From the NCBI RefSeq assembly GCF_007753265.1, contig NZ_CP036349.1:4807363-4871362 (forward strand): a stretch of DNA of 64,000 bases, in the 5' to 3' direction. Both the position numbers and the translations under genes were made by a program. Below the pieces are notes generated by a model, which saw only the letters and a list, made by a program, of their open reading frames with translations, did not search any database and had not been told where the DNA came from. This document shows, in pieces, positions 43,816 through 52,754 of this stretch. Origin of the DNA: Botrimarina mediterranea. Its GTDB lineage: Bacteria > Planctomycetota > Planctomycetia > Pirellulales > Lacipirellulaceae. How positions within the stretch are numbered: the stretch's first letter is position 1; every line of letters starts with the position of its first letter.

Positions 43816-44232
43816 ATGGAAGCCGCCAAACGCACTTTGTTCGGCCGCCGAGCCGCTCGCAGCCGCGACGCCGCGGTCGAGGACGCCCGTAAACTGGCGA
43901 CGCTGCTCGACGACGCCTTCCGCATTCCGGGCACGAACATCCGCTTCGGTTGGGACGCCATCGTGGGGCTGCTCTACGGCCCCGGCGACGTGGCGACCTT
44001 TATTGTCGGTTTGTCACCGGTCATTGCCGCGTGGCGTCTAGGGGCGAGTCGTTGGCTGCTATTCCGCATGCTGATGAATCTCGGCCTCGATTCAATTATC
44101 GGGATCATCCCCGGCATCGGTACGCTGTTCGACATCTTCTACAAGGCGAATCGCCGTAACGCCCGTTTGCTAGACCGTCACGTCGCCGCTGCCAAGCGAG
44201 CGGCTGCTGAGGCGCCACAAACCGGGGGCTAA
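43816..44232 (+). CDS. DUF4112 membrane protein
   Basis: 138 residues. After a basic N-terminus comes LATLLDDAFRIPGTNIRFGWDAIVGLLYGPGDVATFIVG and a second helix pair with LGLDSIIGIIPGIGTLFDIFYKANRRN, the DUF4112 signature. Function unknown. The stop codon is supplied by the left arm of the inverted repeat at 44220-44292, so the last residues PQTGG come from the repeat. Confidence 0.93.
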   Translation: MEAAKRTLFGRRAARSRDAAVEDARKLATLLDDAFRIPGTNIRFGWDAIVGLLYGPGDVATFIVGLSPVIAAWRLGASRWLLFRMLMNLGLDSIIGIIPGIGTLFDIFYKANRRNARLLDRHVAAAKRAAAEAPQTGG

Positions 44233-44292
44233 GGCCCCGCGGCTGAGAGATCGACGCCAACAAGATCAGCCGGCACGCCTTAGCGTCCGGTT
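44220..44292. repeat. Inverted repeat, GGGGGCTAAGGCCCCGC family, copy 1
   Basis: 27-base arms at 44220-44246 and 44266-44292 with about five mismatches. Arm sequence is shared with the almost perfect copy at 47555-47619. It overlaps the 3' end of the DUF4112 gene. The rest of the gap, 44293-44557, holds a second short hairpin GAGGCCG-TAAAA-CGGCCTC near 44450 and no gene. Confidence 0.85.
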
Positions 44293-44557
44293 CTTGCCTC
44301 CAAGACCGAAAGCACACCGAAGGGTATCGAGCCGACGCTTACCGACCCCGGTGCCAGGCGATTAACTGGACATGCGTTTACACACGCAAGGAGGGCCCGT
44401 ACGGGGCCATCTGTGCCGCCTTAAGGGTTTACAAGGCCCCCCGCGTCCGAGGCCGTAAAACGGCCTCCTAGAGCCTCACAGCGACACCCCCTCTATAGGG
44501 GATGCCGTTCCCGTGGAGGCCCCCCACGATCGTCGTGACGGAGCCCGGTGGTCAGCC

Positions 44558-45007
44558 TCAATAGGTCTCCAGCTCGGTATTCCGCTCGCTGACCTGGCCG
44601 TTGAGGGTCCAGAAGTCGTAGAGCACGCCCACGCCCACGAGGCCGGCCGTGAAGAAGTAGACAATGCCGGTGATCCACTTGCCCATATAGAGGCGGTGGG
44701 CGCCGAAGACGCCCAGGAACGTCAGCAGCAGCCAGGCGATCGTGTGGTTGATCGGGCCGGGCGTCGATTCGATCTCGGCGTCGCGCTGTAAGCTGGGCAT
44801 CAAGAAGAAGTCGATGATCCAACCGATGAACAGCAGCCCCAGCGTGAAGAACCAGATCGTCCCGGTGATCGGCTTTCCGTAGTAGAAGCGATGGGCGCCC
44901 AAGAAGCCGAAAAGCCAGAGGGCGTAGCCCACCAGCAGTGAGTGCGTGTTGCTGTCGGCGAGTTCACTGGGGTAAGCCCGCCGGTCGGCGGAGGCGTAGG
45001 TTGCCAT
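44558..45007 (-). CDS. Double TM2-domain membrane protein
   Basis: 149 residues with two TM2 units: unit 1 VGYALWLFGFLGAHRFYYGKPITGTIWFFTLGLLFIGWIIDFFLM, unit 2 TIAWLLLTFLGVFGAHRLYMGKWITGIVYFFTAGLVGVGVLYDFW. Each has the GxHRFYxGK turn and the WxxDxF end. TM2 proteins are of unknown role in bacteria. ATG 45007 has AAGGAG 8 bases upstream; the frame is open further but without support. A weak sigma-54 match lies at 45155-45170. Confidence 0.92.
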   Translation of the reverse strand: MATYASADRRAYPSELADSNTHSLLVGYALWLFGFLGAHRFYYGKPITGTIWFFTLGLLFIGWIIDFFLMPSLQRDAEIESTPGPINHTIAWLLLTFLGVFGAHRLYMGKWITGIVYFFTAGLVGVGVLYDFWTLNGQVSERNTELETY

Positions 45008-45154
45008 CGATTCACTCCTTCGGCTGGAAACGGTTGGGTCGCTTGTCGGCCAGCCCCGAGAGAGGGGCGCCCCGACGTGAGACCGGCTGCGATGCACTTC
45101 GCCCCATAGCCACGGATCTTGGTAGCCATGGATCTTGGGCCACCAATCTAGGGC

Positions 45155-45170
45155 AGCAACTGTGGCGCCG
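45155..45170 (-). promoter_or_regulatory. Weak sigma-54 promoter candidate for TM2 gene
   Basis: On minus: CGGCGC-CACAG-TTGCT. The -12 TTGCT is perfect, and GG and GC are 10 bases apart, but -24 has two mismatches to TGGCAC. About 150 bases upstream of the TM2 start. Confidence 0.35.
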
Positions 45171-45302
45171 GTGGTTAGGCGCCCACTTCACCCCTTCAGA
45201 GGACAAAACCCACGCCAGCAACTGACTCCACTGAAACCACACTGGACTGCAATCGACCAACTCCAGGCGGGGCAAGGCTCGTAAAGCCGCGGGTTAGGTC
45301 AT

Positions 45303-45318
45303 TGGCATGCGGGCTGCA
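45303..45318 (+). promoter_or_regulatory. Sigma-54 promoter upstream of small membrane gene
   Basis: TGGCATG-CGGG-CTGCA, very like the element at 42544-42559. The predicted start of transcription is about 35-40 bases before the ATG at 45365. Confidence 0.65.
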
Positions 45319-45364
45319 TCATCGGGGACCAACGACCCATCAGCCCTCAGTGGAGGCCAAGAAG

Positions 45365-45721
45365 ATGCGACCCACCTCGCCCTCAAACCGGATCTCCCGC
45401 TACTACCAAAGTGCGGCAGGGCTGCCCCTCACCCACGAGCCATTCGCCCCCGTCCCGCCGGTAGTCGGACGCCTGGACAGGCCCTCACGTCAAGTCGGCG
45501 GAAGGATCGCCGGGATGGCGGCGAGCGTCTTGCAGCTGGCCATCAGCGCCCTGTGCGTCGCCGGCGCCGTTTCGACCTGGCTCGGCCATCCCCTGGGGAT
45601 CAGCCTCACCATGGCGGTCTTTTTGGGTGGCCTGATGTTCGGAACCGTGAGCCTGTTGCAGCTCTACAGTGCCCTCGCCGGTACCGCAGGCGATACCAGC
45701 TTGGTGGCCTACGACGACTAA
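45365..45721 (+). CDS. Small two-helix membrane protein, unknown
   Basis: 118 residues. A Pro-rich soluble N-terminus (about 1-48) is followed by two membrane helices (about 50-72 and 77-100) and a short acidic tail. No family recognised. GTGGAGG lies 8 bases before the ATG, and a sigma-54 promoter match sits just upstream. It is 126 bases before the sigma-54 activator gene. Confidence 0.75.
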   Translation: MRPTSPSNRISRYYQSAAGLPLTHEPFAPVPPVVGRLDRPSRQVGGRIAGMAASVLQLAISALCVAGAVSTWLGHPLGISLTMAVFLGGLMFGTVSLLQLYSALAGTAGDTSLVAYDD

Positions 45722-45847
45722 CAGCGAGCGAACCGTTACCCGTACGTTCTGCGGTGACAACGGCCGACGCTCTGCTACCCTAAGCATAACCTCTTGGAGA
45801 GTTGCGCTGACTCCCACAGGAGCGGCTGCAACGCGAAGTGAACGATC

Positions 45848-47365
45848 ATGCCACGCCTACTCTCAATCGACGACGACCGTTCGGTCCACCACCTCGTACG
45901 CATCGCCCTGGAGGGTATCGGCGTCGAAGTCAGTTCGGCGCTGACCGCCGGTGAAGGGGTCGAAGCGATCGAGGCGTCGCCCCCCGACGCGGTGCTGCTC
46001 GACGTCATGCTCCCCGACATGTCGGGGCTCGACGCCTTCAAGCTCATCCGCGCCCGCGACCCGCACCTGCCGGTGATCATCGCCACCGCGGCCGGCAGCA
46101 GCGACACCGCGATCGAGGCGATGAAGCTCGGCGCCTTCGACTACCTGACCAAGCCGATCGACGTCGCGACGCTCGAGCGGCACGTCTCCAACGCGATCGA
46201 GTCGCGCCGCTTGGCCAACGTGCCGGTCGGCATGGACAACCTCACCAAGCCCGAGGACCGCGGCGGCGACGCCTTCGTCGGCCGTTGCCCGGCGATGCAG
46301 GAGGTCTTCAAGTCGATCGGCCGCGTCGCGCCGCAGGACGTCCCCGTGCTGGTGCGTGGCGAGAGCGGCACGGGCAAAGAGCTTGTCGCCCGCGCCATCT
46401 TCCAGCACGGCGCCCGCAACAAGGCCCCATTCCTCGCGGTGAACTGCGCCGCGCTGTCGGAGACCCTGCTGGAGAGCGAGCTGTTCGGCCACGAGAAGGG
46501 CGCGTTCACCGGCGCCCACGACCGCCGCATCGGCAAGTTCGAGCAGTGCGACGGCGGCACCATCTTCCTCGACGAGGTGGGCGACATGTCCCCCACCGTG
46601 CAGAGCAAGGTGCTCCGCCTGCTCCAGCAGCAGACCTTCGAGCGCGTCGGCGGCAACACGACGATCAAGGCCAACGTCCGCATCATCTCCGCCACCAACC
46701 GCGACCTCGAGGTGATGTGCGAGGCGGGCGAGTTCCGCAACGACCTCTTCTACCGCCTCAACGGCTACACGATCACGCTGCCGCCGCTCCGCGACCGCGG
46801 CGACGACCGCGTCATGATGCTCCAGCACTTCCTGGCGCAGCTCAACCGCGAGCTCGGCCGCGACGTGCACGGCGTCGCGCCGGACGCGATGCAGAAGCTG
46901 TTGGCGTACGACTGGCCGGGTAACGTCCGGGAGATGCAGAGCGTCGTCAAGCAGGCGATGCTGCACTGCTCGGGCCCGGTGCTGATGGCGTCGGCTCTCC
47001 CCGCTGAGATCCTGCAATCGTCGGCGATCAAAGCAGCCGCGCCCACCCCGTCCCCGACGAACGGCAACGGTAATGGCAACGGCGGCGAACCCGAAGCGAC
47101 GTGGCGTGAGAACGGCTCGCACCGCGCCCCCGACGGCAACGCCTTCTCCGGGTTTATCGCCAAGGGTTTGAGCGATTCGCGCGGCGACCTCTACGCGGCG
47201 TCGCTGGCCTTCATGGAGAAGGAGTTGCTCACCCGAGTGCTGACCCATACGGGCGGCAACCAGTCGGAAGCCTCACGCATCCTCGGCATCACCCGGGGCA
47301 GCCTAAGGAACAAGATCCGCACCAACGGCATCGTGATCGGCCCGGACGTCCACGTCGAAAGCTGA
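45848..47365 (+). CDS. NtrC-type sigma-54-dependent response regulator
   Basis: 505 residues: receiver (1-120; acidic pocket DDD at 8-10, phospho-acceptor Asp52, Lys102), AAA+ domain (about 143-385) with Walker A GESGTGKE (171-178), the sigma-54-contact loop GAFTGA (218-223) and Walker B GGTIFLDE, a Gly/Asn-rich linker, and a Fis-type HTH at the end ([20 protein letters not shown]). All residues for activation of sigma-54 RNA polymerase are present. It lies among genes with -24/-12 promoters and next to two hybrid kinases, so it is the best candidate activator of this region; cognate kinase unproven. Confidence 0.96.
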   Translation: MPRLLSIDDDRSVHHLVRIALEGIGVEVSSALTAGEGVEAIEASPPDAVLLDVMLPDMSGLDAFKLIRARDPHLPVIIATAAGSSDTAIEAMKLGAFDYLTKPIDVATLERHVSNAIESRRLANVPVGMDNLTKPEDRGGDAFVGRCPAMQEVFKSIGRVAPQDVPVLVRGESGTGKELVARAIFQHGARNKAPFLAVNCAALSETLLESELFGHEKGAFTGAHDRRIGKFEQCDGGTIFLDEVGDMSPTVQSKVLRLLQQQTFERVGGNTTIKANVRIISATNRDLEVMCEAGEFRNDLFYRLNGYTITLPPLRDRGDDRVMMLQHFLAQLNRELGRDVHGVAPDAMQKLLAYDWPGNVREMQSVVKQAMLHCSGPVLMASALPAEILQSSAIKAAAPTPSPTNGNGNGNGGEPEATWRENGSHRAPDGNAFSGFIAKGLSDSRGDLYAASLAFMEKELLTRVLTHTGGNQSEASRILGITRGSLRNKIRTNGIVIGPDVHVES

Positions 47366-47425
47366 CGCCGGGCCCGAGGCAAGGGCATGCGACGCCGAGC
47401 CGCAACGGGCGCCCATCAGCGGATA

Positions 47426-47502
47426 TCTGAGCCGAGGGCGCGAGCCCTCGGTGGGCGGCACAACTCGTCCTCCACTCCGGGGGCTGCCGCCCACGGCTCA
47501 GA
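47426..47502. repeat. Branched inverted repeat (three-way fold)
   Basis: Outer arms TCTGAGCCG/CGGCTCAGA and TGGGCGGCA/TGCCGCCCA enclose an internal perfect hairpin CCGAGGGC-GCGA-GCCCTCGG. The right arm recurs as a solo element at about 58051-58079. Lies downstream of the sigma-54 activator. Confidence 0.8.
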
Positions 47503-47554
47503 CGCTACGGGTTGGTCAAGCGTGCTCTGGTGGCGTGCTCTAGTGGCCTTGAGT

Positions 47555-47619
47555 AACCGGGGGGCTAAGGCCCCGCGGCTGATAAGTTGAAATCAGCCGC
47601 GGGGCCTTAGCCCCCGGTT
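47555..47619. repeat. Inverted repeat, GGGGGCTAAGGCCCCGC family, copy 2
   Basis: Arms of 28-29 bases (47555-47583 and 47592-47619) differ only by one extra G; loop of 8. Near-perfect hairpin between the convergent sigma-54 activator and hybrid-kinase genes, where it may act as a bidirectional transcript end. Same arm as 44220-44292. Confidence 0.9.
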
Positions 47620-47644
47620 CTTCTTGATCCCCCCGCCTTATGCC

Positions 47645-50053
47645 TTACTTGGACTGTTTCCGGTAGTTCTCTAAGAACGGGACCAGCTCGTCGCAGGTGT
47701 TATCCACCCGATCCAGGAGGGCCGGGATCGCGTCGGCTTCTTCGTTCTTGGCGGCGTCTTCGAGATCACGCGCCGCTTCGATTGCCGCATGAGCGTCGAA
47801 GTTCGCAGCCAGGCCTTTGAGGCTGTGCGCTGTGCGGTGGAGCGTGGCGTAGTCCCCCGCTTGGTGGCTCTCCCGCAGCGTCTCGCGCAGCCGCGGCGAG
47901 TCCTCGAGGAAGAAGCCAATCATGTCGCACAGCAGGCCCTTGTCGTCTCGCAGCCGCGCGAGGGCGGTTGGCAGGTCGGCGGCGGGAGTGGGACTTGGAT
48001 TATCTAATGCGGACATTTCGCCTTGCGTCCTCGCATTGAGCGGTTGAGTGGGGTTCGGTTCCATGCGCGGGGAATCCTCCTCGCTTTCGACAAGATCAAG
48101 CAGCTCGGCGAGGTCCAAGGGCTTCGCCAAGTATCCATTCATGCCCGCCCGACGACAACGCTCACGGTCGCCACGCAAGTTGTGAGCCGTCATCGCCAGG
48201 ATGCGCGTTGGCTGACGCGACTCTTCTCGTTCGAGATCGCGGATAGCCTCGGTGGCTTGCAACCCATCCATGATCGGCATCTGCACGTCCATCAGGACGA
48301 GGTCGTAGACGCCACTCTTGAAGGCCTCGATCGCTTCGCTGCCGTTCACGGCGACGATCACCTCATGCCCGCGTCGCTGGAGCACCCGCTGGACCACCTT
48401 GCGGTTGGCGGGCGTGTCCTCCACCAGCAGCACGCGCCGTGGCGCCGCGTGGGGGCGATCGTACAGCCCCAGCCGAGATTCTCCCTCCAGCGCCGCGGCG
48501 CCCGTCGCCTGCGTGACGGCGTTGAAGAGCTGCGATTGGCTGATGGGTTTGGATACAAACGCCGTCGCGCCGGCCTCCGCGCAGCGGCGGCTGAACTCCA
48601 GGCGGTCGATTGTCGAAGACATCAAGATCGGTTTGGTCTTGATCGTCCGCTCGCCCTCGATGTGGGAGACGACCGAGAAGCCGTCCATCCCTGGCATCTG
48701 GGCGTCGATGATGGCGAGGTCGTAAGGATTGCCGGCGTCCGCGGATCGGCGGAGCTTCCGCAGCGCCTCGTCGCCCGAATCTACCGTGTCGGCATTCATC
48801 CCCCACGCGCCGAGTTGTTCCGCTAAGGCCGACCGACTAGCGGTGTTATCGTCCACGACAAGGGCAGACAGCCCGCTCAGCTGATCGGCAACGTGTTCTG
48901 ATTTCGCCTGCTTCTTTTCGGGGATCGGGAGCGTGATGTCGAACCAAAAATGGCTGCCGCGGCCGAACTCGCTCTCCACTTGCAGCTTGCTGCCGAAGCA
49001 ATCGACCAGATGCCTGGTGATCGCCAACCCCAACCCCGACCCGCCGTAGTTGCGGATGGAAGACCCATCCACCTGCGTGAACGGAGCAAAGATACGCACC
49101 TGGTCCTTCTCATTGATGCCGATCCCCGTGTCAGAGACGCTGAGGCGCATCCGACAGCGAGTGCTCTCCGTCACCAGCGGGCTCACCTCGACCAGGACAT
49201 GGCCTTGCGAGGTGAACTTCACCGCGTTGCCGATCAGGTTGGTGAGCACCTGCCGCATCCGGGCAGGGTCGCCGATCACTAGCTCGGGAGTGTCCGGCGC
49301 GATCCGGCAAACCAGCTCGATCCCTTTCGCATGAGCCGCGGCGCCGAGCACCTTGCTCGCCGTCTCGATGGTATCGCGGAACTCGAATTCGACTTCCTCG
49401 AGCTCGAACTCATCGCACTCGAAGCGCGACAGATCGAGAACGTCGTTGATGAGGTTGACCATCGTGTCGGCCGAGTCACGGATGGTCTCCAGACAGTCGC
49501 GCAGCTCGGGCTGCATCTGCTCTTCCAACGCTAGGGAGGTCATCCCCATGATCGCGTTCATCGGCGTCCGGAGCTCATGGCTGACGTTCGCCAGGAAGCG
49601 ACTCTTGGTCTGGCTCGCCGATTCCGCAGCCGCCAGTGCCTCACGAAGAGCCTGGGCGCCGCGGACACGGTCCGTGAGGTCGCGCTCGATCGTCGCAAAG
49701 CCGGTGACCTGCCCCGCCGCGTCCCGCAGCGGAAAACCGCAGACAGCGGCCGGGAAGCTCTCCCCGCCAGATCGCAGCCGCTGGGTCTCGTAGTGAGCCA
49801 CGGCTCGACCCGCCATCGACTCGTTGACGAGCCGGTCGATCTCATCGCGGCGATCGGCTGGGATAAATCGAGTGATCGACTCGCCGAGAGCCGAGTCGCG
49901 GCTGATGCCGAAGACCTCTTCCGCCCCCCGGTTCCACTCCTCGACGACGCCGTCTGAAGAGCAGGCGATGATCGCATCGCGGCACGACGCCAGGACGGCC
50001 GACAACAAACCTCCGGCGCCGTTGGCATGCTCGTCTGCCCTTCGGTTGCTCAT
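47645..50053 (-). CDS. Hybrid histidine kinase PAS-HisKA-HATPase-REC-REC-Hpt
   Basis: 802 residues, no membrane helix. PAS domain about 15-135, HisKA with the H-box FLANVSHELRTPMN (His159), HATPase with DTGIGI and GGSGLGLAI, two receivers (VVDDNTASR and IIDAQMPGMDG; VEDTPANR and LMDVQMPIMDG, each with its KP Lys), and a C-terminal Hpt domain with AHSLKGLA. A full internal phosphorelay that could end on a separate regulator such as the adjacent NtrC-type protein. ATG 50053 is chosen; the frame runs 16 codons further. Convergent with the activator gene and divergent from the second kinase. Confidence 0.94.
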   Translation of the reverse strand: MSNRRADEHANGAGGLLSAVLASCRDAIIACSSDGVVEEWNRGAEEVFGISRDSALGESITRFIPADRRDEIDRLVNESMAGRAVAHYETQRLRSGGESFPAAVCGFPLRDAAGQVTGFATIERDLTDRVRGAQALREALAAAESASQTKSRFLANVSHELRTPMNAIMGMTSLALEEQMQPELRDCLETIRDSADTMVNLINDVLDLSRFECDEFELEEVEFEFRDTIETASKVLGAAAHAKGIELVCRIAPDTPELVIGDPARMRQVLTNLIGNAVKFTSQGHVLVEVSPLVTESTRCRMRLSVSDTGIGINEKDQVRIFAPFTQVDGSSIRNYGGSGLGLAITRHLVDCFGSKLQVESEFGRGSHFWFDITLPIPEKKQAKSEHVADQLSGLSALVVDDNTASRSALAEQLGAWGMNADTVDSGDEALRKLRRSADAGNPYDLAIIDAQMPGMDGFSVVSHIEGERTIKTKPILMSSTIDRLEFSRRCAEAGATAFVSKPISQSQLFNAVTQATGAAALEGESRLGLYDRPHAAPRRVLLVEDTPANRKVVQRVLQRRGHEVIVAVNGSEAIEAFKSGVYDLVLMDVQMPIMDGLQATEAIRDLEREESRQPTRILAMTAHNLRGDRERCRRAGMNGYLAKPLDLAELLDLVESEEDSPRMEPNPTQPLNARTQGEMSALDNPSPTPAADLPTALARLRDDKGLLCDMIGFFLEDSPRLRETLRESHQAGDYATLHRTAHSLKGLAANFDAHAAIEAARDLEDAAKNEEADAIPALLDRVDNTCDELVPFLENYRKQSK

Positions 50054-50635
50054 CCCACCGCCGCCTTCAACGCTCGAGTTAGCGGACCCGGTCCGCCTCA
50101 AACTGTCGTTATGTCAATCCTTGGAGGTTATCTTTCCGTTGCATCGATCCATGGGTCGATTTCTGCCGTTTCCCGCCGCTTCCACCTGCACAACCTCTGC
50201 GACTGTCGGCGCCACGAACCGTTCGGCTCAACTCTTCTTTGAAGCCCGAGCGGCCACCCCGCTGGCTGGCAATCGATCCAACTGGTTGATCGACGGCCAT
50301 ACCCGCACAGCGATCGCGGGCTTCTCGGCCTTAGCGCCAGCACAGGAGCGCTCGATTCGTCGGTGGGATGGATTCAGCGAAGCCGTCTCCACAGAGGGTT
50401 GCGGAGAGACTTCGGCCATTTGAGGTGGGTTGCGCGATAATGCACTCCGAGGAAGGACTTGGCGCCCCCGGCGCCGCGCGTTCGCAGAGCGCAATTCAGG
50501 CGGGCTAAACACGTTGAGCAAGTACTGTGCCGTCTGCTGTCGGGCCGCTTGTCGGCACGCGGTTCGCTCTGGAGAATTGCCGCTCTCGAAGGGCGCGGGC
50601 GCCCGAAAACTCCACCCCTGGTGACTCTCTCCCTT
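50054..50635. other. Divergent intergenic region between the two kinases
   Basis: About 580 bases. Open frames on both strands are composition shadows. Expected to hold both kinase promoters. I see no gene, RNA or clear operator. Confidence 0.4.
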
Positions 50636-52651
50636 ATGACAGGTTTCCTCCTCGATACCGAGGGGTTTCCAGCGCGGTGGAATTGCGGGTCGGCATGGAG
50701 CCAGGAGCCTTGGCTCGGCTGGACCCACATTGTCGCCGACATCGCCACGGCAACGGCGTATGTGGCGATCCCCATCCTGCTGCTGATCGCTCTGCGCCGC
50801 GCCCGCCATCTGCCGGCGCCGCGGCTTCTCGTGCTCTTTGCCATCTTCATCCTCGCCTGCGGCTCGGTCCATTTGATCGAGGCGATCATCTTCTGGCATC
50901 CCATCTACCGGCTCTCAGCCGTGGTGAAGGTCGTGACCGCGGTTTCGTCGTGTCTGACCGCCATCACGCTGGCGTACTACCTGCCGCACCTGTTGCTCTT
51001 TCGCAGTCCCGAAGAACTTCAGCAAGAAGTCGATCGGCAGACGCTGCGTCTGGAGGAAGTAAAAGAGCGGCTCTCAATGGCGCTCGCCGCGGGATCGATG
51101 GGAGCTTGGGAATGGAACCTCGACACCGGCGAGGTGCGTCTCGACGCCACCGAGGCCGCCCTCGTCGGCATGACGGGCCACCCCGGCGTAGAAGAGGGCG
51201 AAACCATCGTCCAAATCACCGACTTCTACAAGCTCGTGGACGAGCACGACCGCGACGAGCTGCAACGCGTCCTGAAGCTGACAATTGAGTACGGCGCGAC
51301 CTACGATCACGTCTTCCGGATCACGACGCCCGACGGCGAGCGCAAGTGGATCGCCGGACGCGGTCGGCTTGTCCAAGAGCCAGGACGGCATCGGCGGCTG
51401 GTGGGCGTCAACTACGACGTCACCGTACAGAAGCTCATCGAACAGGACCTCGCCAAAGCCCGACTCGAAGCCGAGGCCGCCAGCAACGCCAAGAGCCAGT
51501 TCCTTGCGAACACCAGCCACGAGATCCGCACGCCGTTGACCGCGATCCTCGGCTGCGCCGAGTCGCTCGTTCGCGAGGCGCCGGACGCATCGACTTCCGC
51601 GACCGCAAGCCTGATCCACCGCCAGGGACAACTCCTGCTCCACTTGCTCAACGACGTTCTCGACCTTTCGAAGATCGAGGCCGGCCGGCTCACCGTCCGC
51701 AAGCAGGGTGTCTGCGACGTCATCACCCTCGCCGAAGACATCCGCTCGCTGATGCAGCCGTTGGCGCTGGCCAAAGGGCTCGCGTTCTCGCTCGATCTCC
51801 AAGACCCTCTACCGCGTCATTTGCAAACGGACCCGGCGCGGGTGCGGCAGATCGTCTCGAATCTCGTCTCCAACGCCATCAAGTTCACAAAAGAGGGCTC
51901 CGTTCGGTTCTCGGTCTCCTCCGAAACGACTGACGGCCAACGTGAGATGCTGTTTTGCGTCGAGGACACCGGCATCGGCATCGCCGACGACGAGCAGGAC
52001 GCCGTCTTCGACGCCTTCCACCAGGCCCACGAGGGAACACTCCCCGGCGCCGCATCACACAGCGTCAACAGCGGCGCTGGCCTGGGGCTGGCGATCGCGT
52101 CGCGGCTTGCGTCCCTGCTGGGGGGGAGACTGACCCTCGAAAGTGAAGTCGGGAAGGGATCGACCTTCTGTCTGCACCTGCCCTACATCGAGCCGCCGAT
52201 GCAGCGCCTGCGTAACATGGCCGACCGCCGGGCGAAGCAGTCGAGCGTTGCGGTCAAGATCGAGCGCAAAGGAGCGATCCTCGTCGCCGAGGACACGGCC
52301 AGCATCCAGTTCCTGCTCCGCAAGATTCTCACGCCGCACGCCACGCGGATCGACTTCGTCGACGACGGCAAGTCGGCTCTCCAGCAGCTTAGCGCAGCGC
52401 ACGAGGCGGGCGACCCCTACGACGTGCTGCTGTTGGACATGAACATGCCCGTCATGTCGGGCTACGAAGCGGCCCAGCGTCTCCGCGCCGCGGGGGAGGA
52501 CATCCCGATCATCGCTCTCACGGCGAGCGCCATGCTTGGCGACCGGGAGCGCTGCCTCGAAGCGGGCTGCAACGCTTATATTCCAAAACCGATCGACTGG
52601 AACTTGCTCGAGACCGAGGTGCAAGCGGCTCTGGTTCGATCGTCTGCCTGA
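50636..52651 (+). CDS. Ethylene-receptor-like hybrid histidine kinase
   Basis: 671 residues. Residues about 25-122 are three membrane helices that resemble the ethylene-binding domain of plant ETR1: WTHIVADIATATAYVAIP, then FAIFILACGSVHLIEA, then VVKVVTAVSSCLTAITLAYYLP. Asp35, Cys75 and His79 align with ETR1 Asp25, Cys65 and His69, the last two being Cu(I) ligands needed for ethylene binding. Then a coiled linker, a PAS domain (about 145-270), HisKA (H-box ANTSHEIRTPL, His295), HATPase (DTGIGI; GAGLGLAI) and a C-terminal receiver (VAEDTASI; LLDMNMPVMSG; PKPI). Start taken at ATG 50636, which fits the short ETR-type N-terminus. Ligand not proven. Confidence 0.9.
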   Translation: MTGFLLDTEGFPARWNCGSAWSQEPWLGWTHIVADIATATAYVAIPILLLIALRRARHLPAPRLLVLFAIFILACGSVHLIEAIIFWHPIYRLSAVVKVVTAVSSCLTAITLAYYLPHLLLFRSPEELQQEVDRQTLRLEEVKERLSMALAAGSMGAWEWNLDTGEVRLDATEAALVGMTGHPGVEEGETIVQITDFYKLVDEHDRDELQRVLKLTIEYGATYDHVFRITTPDGERKWIAGRGRLVQEPGRHRRLVGVNYDVTVQKLIEQDLAKARLEAEAASNAKSQFLANTSHEIRTPLTAILGCAESLVREAPDASTSATASLIHRQGQLLLHLLNDVLDLSKIEAGRLTVRKQGVCDVITLAEDIRSLMQPLALAKGLAFSLDLQDPLPRHLQTDPARVRQIVSNLVSNAIKFTKEGSVRFSVSSETTDGQREMLFCVEDTGIGIADDEQDAVFDAFHQAHEGTLPGAASHSVNSGAGLGLAIASRLASLLGGRLTLESEVGKGSTFCLHLPYIEPPMQRLRNMADRRAKQSSVAVKIERKGAILVAEDTASIQFLLRKILTPHATRIDFVDDGKSALQQLSAAHEAGDPYDVLLLDMNMPVMSGYEAAQRLRAAGEDIPIIALTASAMLGDRERCLEAGCNAYIPKPIDWNLLETEVQAALVRSSA

Positions 52652-52680
52652 TCACCCAAGCCCTCAGGACTAAATAAAAG

Positions 52681-52724
52681 AACCATAAAAGAACCCCGCC
52701 CCTTCCGAAGAAGGTACGGGGTTC
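52681..52724 (-). terminator. Intrinsic terminator of the PRC-barrel gene
   Basis: Stem GAACCCCG / CGGGGTTC with inner CCTTC-CGAA-GAAGG; on the minus strand it is followed by TTTTAT. Also lies 30-70 bases after the plus-strand kinase stop, so may serve both. Confidence 0.85.
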
Positions 52725-52754
52725 CGCAACGCCTAGTTGCTATCCGCTAGCAGA

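Noticed and set aside
45750-45770. GG-N10-GC spacing before the sigma-54 activator gene
   Set aside because: Only the dinucleotides match (CGGCC-N-CTGCT); expected often by chance in GC-rich DNA.
45863-47248. 461-codon open frame antisense to the sigma-54 activator
   Set aside because: The plus strand has the receiver, GAFTGA, Walker and Fis motifs; the antisense frame has none.
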